Assembly (NCBI GenBank): GCA_045649855.1
Contig: JAZRQN010000073.1
Coordinates: forward strand, 1-50,897
From: URNF01 sp045649855
GTDB taxonomy: Bacteria; Bacillota; Clostridia; Oscillospirales; Acutalibacteraceae
Length of the DNA: 50,897 bases
Direction of reading: 5' to 3'
Both the position numbers and the translations under genes were made by a program. Positions within the stretch are counted from its first letter, which is position 1; each line of letters opens with the position of its first letter. The notes below the pieces were generated by a model. That model was not told the origin of the DNA and did no database searches. It saw only the letters and a list, made by a program, of their open reading frames with translations. Below are positions 8,671 to 15,437 of this stretch, in pieces.

Positions 8671-9645
8671 TTATTTTAATAAACACTTTTTCAATGACAG
8701 CCATATTAAATTCGCACGTTTACCCAAAAGTGCGAACATCATCAGCAAAGCGGAAAATATCAAGCGATCTTTCACGCCCAACTGTTGAATATACTTCCGA
8801 GCATGCTGTTTGACAGCAGGATCGATAGTTTTGCGGTATTCCGTAAACCACATATGTGCCATGTGATAATTTACCGCATCTCGATACTTCCCATCGGTAT
8901 ACGCATCAAACAACTCCAACCAATGTGTTTCATTTTCGATGTGCGTATAATCTACAACATCCTTATGTTGTGAAGTCCAAGATCCATCGGATGCAAAGCG
9001 ATATACACCCATCATACAATCGATGTACCAAATGTTTCCCATGGCTGCAGCAAGTACCTGTGTCGGATAATCGTACACATCCGCCTCTTCTCTGAAGCGC
9101 GGCCATACATCCATCACATCTCGTCTGAACATCAGCGATACCGTCGGACAGAACAAACCGCCGCGTTTAATAACCGTAGAAGCAGACACTTCACCGGTTG
9201 TTTTCAGCGAGCGGTAATTCATCAACTCACCATCCCGCGACAACTGTTGAACTGCGTGGAAACACATTGTACAATTCGGATCTTCGCGCATATGGTTAAT
9301 CTGCATTTGCAGTTTACGCGGATCCGTCCAATAATCGTCTCCCTCACAGATAGCGATATACGCACCTCTTGACACAGGATGTATATATGTTTTTACGAGA
9401 TTGCACTTACGAAACTGATTTTCTGTCTGATAAATAGGACGGATAATCTCCGGATATCGCGCCGCATATTCGCGCACAATCGCAGCCGTACCATCCGTGG
9501 AAGCATCATCGTGAACGATCAGCTCAAACGGGAAATCCGTCTCTTGGGACAAAACACCCTCAATCGCTTGCGCGATGGTGTTTTCCTGATTATATGTCAT
9601 GCAGTAAACAGACACCAAAGGCGTTACAGTTACAGTCTCTTTCAT
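8671..9645 (-). CDS. GT2 family glycosyltransferase
   Basis: A 324-residue GT-A fold transferase. It begins TPLVSVYCMTYNQENTIAQAI and has the metal-binding DDAST near 46-50 and CEGDDYWTDPRKLQMQ near 100-115, closely similar in layout to the GT2 half of the fusion at 3262-5751. It would add one sugar to the lipid-linked precursor in the cytoplasm. The ATG at 9645 is preferred over that at 9651, since AGGTG lies 7 bases before the former and only 1 before the latter. It is the first gene of the minus-strand polymer operon and has its own promoter at 9712-9740. Confidence 0.9.
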   Translation of the reverse strand: MKETVTVTPLVSVYCMTYNQENTIAQAIEGVLSQETDFPFELIVHDDASTDGTAAIVREYAARYPEIIRPIYQTENQFRKCNLVKTYIHPVSRGAYIAICEGDDYWTDPRKLQMQINHMREDPNCTMCFHAVQQLSRDGELMNYRSLKTTGEVSASTVIKRGGLFCPTVSLMFRRDVMDVWPRFREEADVYDYPTQVLAAAMGNIWYIDCMMGVYRFASDGSWTSQHKDVVDYTHIENETHWLELFDAYTDGKYRDAVNYHMAHMWFTEYRKTIDPAVKQHARKYIQQLGVKDRLIFSALLMMFALLGKRANLIWLSLKKCLLK

Positions 9646-9711
9646 ACACATTCACCTTTTTATGTACCTCATAAGCACACAAACAGCACAATACATACTT
9701 AATTATAATTT

Positions 9712-9740
9712 ATTATAACATACTTTTACGCTAAAATCAA
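9712..9740 (-). promoter_or_regulatory. Sigma-A type promoter of the surface-polymer operon
   Basis: On the minus strand, TTGATT (9735-9740) and TATAAT (9712-9717) are separated by 17 bp. They lie about 65 bp upstream of the first gene of the operon, in an AT-rich divergent spacer. Confidence 0.75.
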
Positions 9741-9795
9741 TAGAAATAACATAATATTCTACATATTCAGCATTAAAAAACAACCAATAAAAACC

Positions 9796-9824
9796 TTGCA
9801 TTCTACCGCTTTTTATGGTACATT
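9796..9824 (+). promoter_or_regulatory. Promoter of the SGNH hydrolase gene
   Basis: TTGCAT (9796-9801) and TACATT (9819-9824) are spaced 17 bp, just upstream of the AGGAG ribosome site at 9831-9835 and the ATG at 9843. The short leader supports a start close to the gene. Confidence 0.55.
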
Positions 9825-9842
9825 GCTGACAGGAGATGATAT

Positions 9843-10913
9843 ATGATGTTGACGTTAGAACAAATGTTACAACCAATCTGGAACACCGAAACAGTGTATG
9901 CCGAAAGCTTCACTATGGTGAAAGACGAAAACGGCAAAGCACAAGCGCCTTTCTTGTTCCACCCCATCCAAATTCTGAAAGTAACCAACGCCACCTTCAC
10001 CGAAACGTATGAACAAGGCGTGGATTATACAATCGAAAACGACTGTTTGGTTATGACCGAAAACAGTCGTATACCCTATTTCACCGAGCAAGAAATATAT
10101 CACGACAAGGAATACGACAAAACCAAACACTTTGTGTATCCGGGCGGCAACTTGATGTACGGTTATCAAGGCAATTTATTCCACAAGCATCAGGTGTGCG
10201 TAACCTACACCTGTGCTCCCGACGGCTGGACGGGACATCGCCCCACCGTAATTGCCGACAAACTGCTTCCACGTACATACGAAATGCTGAAAAACGGCAA
10301 GCCGTTCACTGCAGTCATTTTCGGAGACAGCATCTCAGCAGGCGCCAACTCCAGCAAAAACAGCAACACCGTCCCGCATCAACCGCCGTATGCAGGTTTG
10401 TTTACGGAAGGTCTGAAAACCCACTTCAACTGCCCGTTCACCGTACACAACCCGTCGGTTGGCGGCAAAGATTCCATTTGGGCGAAAGAGAACGCAAAAG
10501 ACTTAGTCTGCGTTCACAACCCTGATTTCGTGGTCATCGCCTTTGGTATGAATGACGGCGGCAAAGATCCTGCCGATTTCGCCGACAACATCCGCAGCAT
10601 TATGAAAGACGTGCGCAACACCAATCCGAACGTTGAGTTTTTGCTGATCGGCACCAGCACCGCAAACCCCATCATGACCCATCCGAAAGCCAAATTCCAC
10701 AACGGACAGGAAAAATTCAAGGATGCGATGGACACCATCGCGAACGAGCCTGAAAATCAAGTCGGCGTGGCGGTTGCCAACATTCGTGATATGCAAGCAT
10801 TTATGCACAGCAAAAAGCGTTTCATCGATACCACCGGCAACAACGTCAACCATCCCAACGACTTCTTTTATCGCCTGTATGCGCAGTATTTGTGCGGTAT
10901 GTTCTTCGAATAA
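9843..10913 (+). CDS. SGNH/GDSL-family hydrolase, probable cytosolic carbohydrate esterase
   Basis: A 356-residue protein with an N-terminal beta-rich region (about 1-140) and a C-terminal SGNH hydrolase domain. Block I FGDSISAG places the nucleophile at Ser163, block III GMND places Asn237 and block V NHPND gives His337. The arrangement of a jelly-roll-like front and an SGNH back recalls CE2-type acetyl esterases, but the N-terminal fold cannot be confirmed by eye. There is no signal peptide, so it should act on internalised oligosaccharide. AGGAG stands 7 bases before ATG 9843. The gene is monocistronic and ends at a shared terminator with the convergent symporter gene. Confidence 0.82.
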   Translation: MMLTLEQMLQPIWNTETVYAESFTMVKDENGKAQAPFLFHPIQILKVTNATFTETYEQGVDYTIENDCLVMTENSRIPYFTEQEIYHDKEYDKTKHFVYPGGNLMYGYQGNLFHKHQVCVTYTCAPDGWTGHRPTVIADKLLPRTYEMLKNGKPFTAVIFGDSISAGANSSKNSNTVPHQPPYAGLFTEGLKTHFNCPFTVHNPSVGGKDSIWAKENAKDLVCVHNPDFVVIAFGMNDGGKDPADFADNIRSIMKDVRNTNPNVEFLLIGTSTANPIMTHPKAKFHNGQEKFKDAMDTIANEPENQVGVAVANIRDMQAFMHSKKRFIDTTGNNVNHPNDFFYRLYAQYLCGMFFE

Positions 10914-10925
10914 AACAACGAAAAA

Positions 10926-10953
10926 AACTCCCGACGTTTTCACGTCGGGAGTT
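10926..10953. terminator. Bidirectional rho-independent terminator
   Basis: An 11-bp perfect stem (arms 10926-10936 and 10943-10953, core ctcccgacg) with a 6-nt loop has A and T runs on both sides. It sits between two convergent genes (stops at 10913 and 10959), so it can serve both strands. Confidence 0.88.
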
Positions 10954-10958
10954 TTACT

Positions 10959-12320
10959 TTAGAACTTAAATCCGCCGATACCGAACGCATCGAAGACGGA
11001 GAAAATCAAAATCAGCACGATACACACAGGTGCAATATACTTAATAACGACAGTAAACAGCGTCTTCCATTTGAAAGAACCACCAAGTTCAATTTCCTCA
11101 ATCAGCGCCTTGGGCTTAATCACGTAACCAATCATAATGCAGGTCAACAACGCCACGATCGGCATCATTACACTGTTGGTCAACGTATCAAAAACGGTCA
11201 GAATATCCATACCAAACAGCGACACGTTGCTCCACACGCCAAAGCCGAGCGAAGACGGGATGCCAAGCAACAGAGAAATGCCAAGCACCGATAAGCAGCA
11301 AGCAGTACGACTCCAGCCAAACTTATCTTTCACCAGCGAAACAACCGTTTCCATCAAAGAAATGGAAGATGTGAGCGCAGCCAACAGCACTAAGCCAAAG
11401 AACAAAGCACCGACAATCGCGCCGCCGGTCATAGACTGAAACACCTGCGGCAGCACCTGGAACATCAAGCCGGGACCCGGCTTCATATTTTCAATATGTC
11501 CGTTAGAAATCGCAAACACACCGGGCACTACCATCAAGCCCGCCAAGAACGCAATACCGGTATCAAAAATCTCGATCTGATGCACCGAAGATTCGATGCT
11601 AACGTCTTTTTTCATGTAGGAACCGTAGGTGATCATAATACCCATCGCAAGGGACATGGAATAGAACAACTGCCCCATAGCCGCCAACACGGTGGTTGCG
11701 GAGAAATGCGAGAAATCGGGTGTGAAATAGTATGCAACGCCACCCATAGCACCCGGCATAAACATGGTGTACACAGCAACAAACAACACTAGCGCAACCA
11801 GCACCGGCATCATCCATTTGCTCACCTTTTCGATGCCTTTTTCAACACCGAAAAGTACGATCAGCGCCGTAATTCCGATAAAGAAACAGAACCAACCAAG
11901 CGGTTGCCAAACGCCTGAGATATATTCACCAAAATACGCGCTGTTTGCCGCAGTATTCATACCGCCCGACACAAACACGGCAAAATATTTCATAACCCAG
12001 CCGCCGATGACCGAATAATACGGCAAAATCAGCACAGGCACGATCGAAGCGATCACGCCTACAAACTTGAACTTCTTGCTGAGAGTGCCGAAAGCTTTAA
12101 TAGCACTCTGACCCGTTTTTCTGCCGATAGCAATTTCAGCGCACAGCAAAGAAAAACCAAACGTTACCGACAAGATCAAGTATACCAACAAGAAAATACC
12201 GCCGCCGTACTTTGCCGCAAGATACGGAAAACGCCAGATGTTGCCAAGGCCAACAGCAGAACCTGCAGCCGCAAGCACGAAACCGAGTTTTCCGGAAAAA
12301 CTACTTCTTTTTTCGCTCAT
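10959..12320 (-). CDS. Sodium-dependent transporter of the neurotransmitter:sodium symporter (SNF) family
   Basis: A 453-residue membrane protein of the LeuT/SNF family, which couples Na+ entry to uptake of amino acids or related solutes. It begins MSEKRSSFSGKLGFVLAAAG and has the hallmark AVGLGNIWRFPY in TM1, followed by about eleven hydrophobic segments. ATG 12320 is chosen over an in-frame TTG at 12329 because the TTG almost abuts the GAGAGG site. It is single, with its own promoter at 12358-12386 and a shared terminator at the 3' end. Family assignment is certain; the solute cannot be read from sequence. Confidence 0.93.
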   Translation of the reverse strand: MSEKRSSFSGKLGFVLAAAGSAVGLGNIWRFPYLAAKYGGGIFLLVYLILSVTFGFSLLCAEIAIGRKTGQSAIKAFGTLSKKFKFVGVIASIVPVLILPYYSVIGGWVMKYFAVFVSGGMNTAANSAYFGEYISGVWQPLGWFCFFIGITALIVLFGVEKGIEKVSKWMMPVLVALVLFVAVYTMFMPGAMGGVAYYFTPDFSHFSATTVLAAMGQLFYSMSLAMGIMITYGSYMKKDVSIESSVHQIEIFDTGIAFLAGLMVVPGVFAISNGHIENMKPGPGLMFQVLPQVFQSMTGGAIVGALFFGLVLLAALTSSISLMETVVSLVKDKFGWSRTACCLSVLGISLLLGIPSSLGFGVWSNVSLFGMDILTVFDTLTNSVMMPIVALLTCIMIGYVIKPKALIEEIELGGSFKWKTLFTVVIKYIAPVCIVLILIFSVFDAFGIGGFKF

Positions 12321-12357
12321 AATCTTCAAATTCCTCTCTTAACACTTACAATTGAAG

Positions 12358-12386
12358 AGTATACACTATTTTTCCAAAAAGGTCAA
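12358..12386 (-). promoter_or_regulatory. Promoter of the SNF symporter gene
   Basis: Minus strand TTGACC (12381-12386) and TATACT (12358-12363) with 17-bp spacing, about 38 bp upstream of the ATG. It follows directly after the last tRNA-derived repeat. Confidence 0.75.
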
Positions 12387-12416
12387 ACATCTTTTTTAAG
12401 AATGGATTTTAATCAA

Positions 12417-12511
12417 GTGGGATAACAGGACGTTGAACCCGAGTTGCGTTTTCGTACGTGCTTCCACAAAGCGACTGCACGCAACTCGCATGAAAAAAGC
12501 AAAGCTTTTTC
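12417..12511 (-). repeat. tRNA-Leu-linked structured repeat, unit 2 (distal)
   Basis: Read on the minus strand the unit holds a short hairpin (12492-12511, GAAAAAGC / GCTTTTTTC with TTT loop), 3 nt, then a long hairpin with 10-bp arms (12479-12488 and 12440-12449, CGAGTTGCGT / ACGCAACTCG, 29 nt inside), then GGTTCAACGTCCTGTTATCC, a variant of the tRNA-Leu T-arm and acceptor strand. Compared with unit 1 the layout and spacings are the same, and the four outer pairs of the long stem have changed on both sides (GGTT/AACC to CGAG/CTCG). The T-loop copy has one extra C, so it cannot be a working tRNA part. Confidence 0.8.
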
Positions 12512-12539
12512 GAACTCCAAGTCATATACATACAACAAA

Positions 12540-12577
12540 AAAAACAGAGGGCACCCCAAAGGGCACCCTCTGTTTTT
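12540..12577 (-). terminator. Rho-independent terminator after repeat unit 1
   Basis: On the minus strand a 12-bp outer stem (AAAAACAGAGGG / CCCTCTGTTTTT) continues through two G-U pairs into a CCC/GGG inner stem and ends in a run of eight T. It begins exactly where the CCA-like end of repeat unit 1 stops. Confidence 0.88.
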
Positions 12578-12679
12578 GGTGCGGGTAACAGGACGTTGAA
12601 CTGGTTTTGCGTTCTCAAATGTGCCGTTTTGGAACGTGCGTGCACGCAAAACCTTGGAAATGCCGCTTTGCGACATTTC
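12577..12679 (-). repeat. tRNA-Leu-linked structured repeat, unit 1 (proximal)
   Basis: Minus-strand order: a hairpin at 12657-12679 (GAAATGTCGC / GCGGCATTTC, closed on this strand by a U-G pair, AAA loop); 3 nt; a long hairpin with 10-bp arms (12644-12653 and 12603-12612, GGTTTTGCGT / ACGCAAAACC, 31 nt inside); then a copy of the last 25 or so bases of tRNA-Leu including CCGCACCA (12577-12602), with one extra C in the T-loop. The 3' copy begins 169 bp after that of the real tRNA, and unit 2 follows 161 bp further, giving a tandem period of about 165 bp. No open frame of merit lies here. Confidence 0.82.
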
Positions 12680-12706
12680 GGGCCCTGCGCCAATTTCACG
12701 GACGAA

Positions 12707-12744
12707 TAAAAAAAGAACGATGCTTTTGCATCGGGCTCTTTTTA
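12707..12744 (-). terminator. Terminator of the tRNA-Leu gene
   Basis: Minus strand: CGATGC / GCATCG inner stem (12718-12723, 12728-12733) with an AAAA loop, a 2x2 mismatch, an outer A/G-rich stem and a T-run ending near 12705. It directly follows the encoded CCA of the tRNA. Confidence 0.75.
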
Positions 12745-12745
12745 T

Positions 12746-12829
12746 TGGTGCGGGTAACAGGACTTGAACCTGCACGAGGGGCTCACCAGATCCTAAGTCT
12801 GGCGCGTCTGCCAATTCCGCCATACCCGC
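12746..12829 (-). tRNA. tRNA-Leu, anticodon TAG
   Basis: An 84-nt minus-strand gene with encoded CCA. The acceptor stem is GCGGGTA / TACCCGC, the D-arm contains GGCAGACGC, the anticodon stem CCAGA / TCTGG encloses CTTAGGA (anticodon TAG), a long variable arm GAGCCCCTC marks a class II tRNA, and the T-arm is CAGG-TTCAAGT-CCTG. The discriminator is A, as expected for leucine. It has a strong promoter at 12867-12895 and a terminator right after the CCA. Confidence 0.97.
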
Positions 12830-12835
12830 ATATAT

Positions 12836-12861
12836 ACGGTGCGGCGGTTTTACCGCACCGT
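12836..12861 (-). other. Hairpin in the tRNA-Leu 5' leader
   Basis: A perfect 9-bp inverted repeat (ACGGTGCGG / CCGCACCGT, 8-nt loop) lies between the promoter and the mature tRNA 5' end, 6 bp before the tRNA. No T-run follows, so it is not a plain terminator; it may be a processing or folding element of the precursor. Confidence 0.6.
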
Positions 12862-12866
12862 ATTGC

Positions 12867-12895
12867 ATTTTATAGTATCAACACTCGATTGTCAA
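12867..12895 (-). promoter_or_regulatory. Promoter of tRNA-Leu
   Basis: Minus strand TTGACA (12890-12895) and TAAAAT (12867-12872) with 17-bp spacing; TATAAA overlaps at a shorter spacing. It sits just after the stop of the rhamnosidase gene, so tRNA-Leu does not depend on read-through. Confidence 0.78.
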
Positions 12896-12900
12896 GAGCA

Positions 12901-15057
12901 TTAGCGCATCGGCGCAAAAAACACGTAACTGCCCGCAGATACGGTATGCACTTCTCCATCAATCACGATATCCGTCTCAACAGGCGTCTCAATCTCAAAG
13001 CGCCAACCGCCCTCAAATCTCCGCCAACCCGAAACGATCTTTCCGTGGCGTGAATCAAACGATATCTTGAGCCAATCGAGACGTTTATCCGGTGTGGGAG
13101 CAATACGCACACGAGCAAAACCGGGAGCATCCGGCCGGACACCTGCAGCAACGCCATACATCCAATCTGCAACGGCGCCATACGCATAATGGTTAAAGGA
13201 GTTCATATCCGTGCTCCAAAAACTGCCATCCTCCATCACACCGTCCCAGTGTTCCCACATAGTCGTAGCGCCATGATTGACCGCATACAACCAAGAGGGA
13301 TACGCCTCGCGGAGTAACAACGAATACGCAAGATCCGTATGCCCGAAATCACTCAGTGCATGCAACAGATACGGCGTGCCGACAAATCCGGTCTGCAAAT
13401 GACCGCAAGTTTTCACCTTTTCCGCCAGCAAATCCGCCGTTTTCTGCAGATCTTTTGCTAAGCGGAAATGCACCGCCAACGCACATTCCGTCTGCGTTTC
13501 ATAGGTATCAAACCGCTCGCGGAAGGCGCAAACGATATTGTCATACAGTGTTTCATAGGCAGACACATCTTCGCCGAGAGCAGCACCTGCCTTCACCACC
13601 AGCGAGGTGGAATATGCATAATATGCCGAGGCGATCAAATCATCACGGGAAGAACCTTTATAACTACCCGACGGCGCATCCAATCCCAGCCAATCACCAT
13701 AATGACTTCCGCCTGTCCAAAGATAAGGATCTTTCGTGTCCTGCGTGATGAAATCCACCCATTTTTTCATCATGGGAAAATGTTCGCGCAACACGTTCAA
13801 ATCGCCGTACATGGTGTAGATTGTAAAGGGACAAATCGTCGCAGCATCACCCCAAGCCGCACTGGCAGTACCACCATTAAACAACGCGGGTACAATATGC
13901 GGCATACGTCCGCTTTCCAGTTGGTCCGCCTGCATATCGCGAATCCATTTTTTGAAAAACCGCTCTACGTTATAGTTGTAGCACGCCGTTTTCACAAACA
14001 CCTGTGCATCGCCCGTCCACCCCAGTCGCTCATCACGCTGAGGACAATCGGTGGGAACATCCAAAAAATTATCACGTTGTCCCCACAGGATATTTTGGAA
14101 CAAATGATTCAGTCTCGCATCCGAACAATTGAAATCAATCGTCTGTTTCAAATCAGAATGCACCGCGATCGCTTTGAAATGTTCCGCTTTCGCTTCGCAC
14201 GGGAATCGATCCACCCGAACGTACCGAAAACCATAAAACGTCAACAACGGCTTATATGTACGCAAACCATCAGCGCAGGTGCAGGAATATTTGGCTTTGG
14301 CAGCACGGTAGTTGGCATTGTAAAAATTACCGTCTTTGTCCAACACCTCGCCGTGAGACAGTTCTATACCATCCCCTGCTTTGGCATCCACCGCAACCTG
14401 CACGTAGCCCGTGATATTCTGACCAAAGTCAACCACCGTTTCACCGCTCGGCGTTTGCAAAATCGCACGCGGTGTAATCGTGGTCATCTCGCGGATCGGC
14501 TCACCCTCTCGCGGAATCAACACCGACATATCCCCGTCAAACTCTTCGGCTTTCAAGACGCTTTCTGCTTTAAAAGTGGCATCCAAAGTTTCGCCATCAT
14601 AAATAGTGGAGGCGCGCACTTCACTTTCCGCTACATCCCAATTTTCATCTGTTGAGACGTATTCCTTATCGCCATTTTTATATGTGATTTCCAGTTGCGC
14701 CAGCAACGCGGCAGGCTTTTGCTTATTATTATCGTGCCAATTACCCTTTTCGTGAGACATATGACTGCGATACCAACCCTTTCCAACGATAGCGGAAAGG
14801 GTATTTTTGTCTTTTAAAAGATCGGTAACGTCAAACGTCATATACTGGAGGCGATATCGATAGGACGTCCAACCCGGCATCATCACTTCATCACCTATAC
14901 GTTCGCCGTTTAAATGCGCTACAAAACTACCTTGTGCGGTAATGTGCAACACTGCTGATTGCACATTATGACGGTCCAACTCAAAGTGCGTGCCAAAACG
15001 CGGACACACCTCTCCCAAATCTTTTGGAGATCGTATCCATTTCGCTTTCCACTGCAT
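12901..15057 (-). CDS. Family GH78 alpha-L-rhamnosidase
   Basis: A 718-residue glycoside hydrolase that releases terminal alpha-L-rhamnose. Residues about 1-150 are the N-terminal beta domain (QWKAKWIRSP; AHLNGERIGDEVMMPGWTSY; IVGKGWYRS), about 150-290 a second beta domain, about 290-620 the (alpha/alpha)6 catalytic barrel and the rest a C-terminal beta domain. Catalytic-region motifs TDCPQRDERLGWTGDAQVF (acidic residues) and TTMWEHWDG are intact. The length is at the short end for GH78. There is no signal peptide, so it should act on imported rhamnosides. ATG 15057 has AAAGGGGG upstream, with promoter 15082-15110. It is divergent from feoAB. Confidence 0.92.
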   Translation of the reverse strand: MQWKAKWIRSPKDLGEVCPRFGTHFELDRHNVQSAVLHITAQGSFVAHLNGERIGDEVMMPGWTSYRYRLQYMTFDVTDLLKDKNTLSAIVGKGWYRSHMSHEKGNWHDNNKQKPAALLAQLEITYKNGDKEYVSTDENWDVAESEVRASTIYDGETLDATFKAESVLKAEEFDGDMSVLIPREGEPIREMTTITPRAILQTPSGETVVDFGQNITGYVQVAVDAKAGDGIELSHGEVLDKDGNFYNANYRAAKAKYSCTCADGLRTYKPLLTFYGFRYVRVDRFPCEAKAEHFKAIAVHSDLKQTIDFNCSDARLNHLFQNILWGQRDNFLDVPTDCPQRDERLGWTGDAQVFVKTACYNYNVERFFKKWIRDMQADQLESGRMPHIVPALFNGGTASAAWGDAATICPFTIYTMYGDLNVLREHFPMMKKWVDFITQDTKDPYLWTGGSHYGDWLGLDAPSGSYKGSSRDDLIASAYYAYSTSLVVKAGAALGEDVSAYETLYDNIVCAFRERFDTYETQTECALAVHFRLAKDLQKTADLLAEKVKTCGHLQTGFVGTPYLLHALSDFGHTDLAYSLLLREAYPSWLYAVNHGATTMWEHWDGVMEDGSFWSTDMNSFNHYAYGAVADWMYGVAAGVRPDAPGFARVRIAPTPDKRLDWLKISFDSRHGKIVSGWRRFEGGWRFEIETPVETDIVIDGEVHTVSAGSYVFFAPMR

Positions 15058-15081
15058 AAAAAAGCCCCCTTTACTGCCGAT

Positions 15082-15110
15082 AGTTTAACACATATTTACC
15101 TGTTTTTCAA
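15082..15110 (-). promoter_or_regulatory. Promoter of the rhamnosidase gene
   Basis: Minus strand TTGAAA (15105-15110) and TAAACT (15082-15087), 17-bp spacing, about 25 bp before the ATG. Confidence 0.65.
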
Positions 15111-15124
15111 CACCTAATACAGAC

Positions 15125-15168
15125 AAGCGGTAACCCCCAACCGCTTTTCGGAATATTCTGTTAACAGA
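15125..15168 (+). promoter_or_regulatory. Putative control region of feoAB: hairpin plus palindrome
   Basis: Two symmetric elements stand before feoA. The first is a 7-bp inverted repeat AAGCGGT / ACCGCTT with an 8-nt loop (15125-15146). The second is a perfect 12-bp palindrome TCTGTTAACAGA (15157-15168), 20 bp before the ATG. The palindrome could be a metal-repressor operator. It does not match the classic Fur box or the IdeR consensus, and no clear -35/-10 pair was found, so the role is inferred from position only. Confidence 0.35.
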
Positions 15169-15188
15169 TTACTGAAAGGTCTGTTTAT

Positions 15189-15437
15189 ATGAATTGTTTT
15201 GCCACTCTGAATACATTGTCCCCGGGAGAACAAGCACGGGTACATTCCATCAGTTGCGACAGCACGATGCGCCGCCGTTTACTGGATATTGGTTTGACCG
15301 AACACACTCTCGTTCGCTGTGTAGGACGCAGTCCTGCTGGTGATCCTGCTGCCTACCTCATCCGCGGCGCCGTGATCGCCATTCGCGATGCTGACGCTAT
15401 CAAGGTGTATATCGAAAACAGAAAGGCGTGTGACTGA
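15189..15437 (+). CDS. feoA: Ferrous iron transport protein A
   Basis: An 82-residue FeoA, a small SH3-like cytosolic protein that assists FeoB in Fe2+ uptake. The LSPGEQARV start and the RRRLLDIGLTEHTLVRCVGRSP core are typical, as is the C-terminal hydrophobic strand IRDADAIKVYI. ATG 15189 follows a weak AAAGG site. The stop overlaps the feoB start by one base (TGATG), so the two are translationally coupled. The family also contains metal-repressor C-terminal domains, but this stand-alone length and its place before feoB decide the call. Confidence 0.93.
   Translation: MNCFATLNTLSPGEQARVHSISCDSTMRRRLLDIGLTEHTLVRCVGRSPAGDPAAYLIRGAVIAIRDADAIKVYIENRKACD

Noticed and set aside
12413..12868. Minus-strand open frame of about 150 codons across tRNA-Leu and the repeat region
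   Set aside because: It covers the tRNA, two terminators and the hairpin repeats and has no protein-like motif; open by chance over structured RNA sequence.
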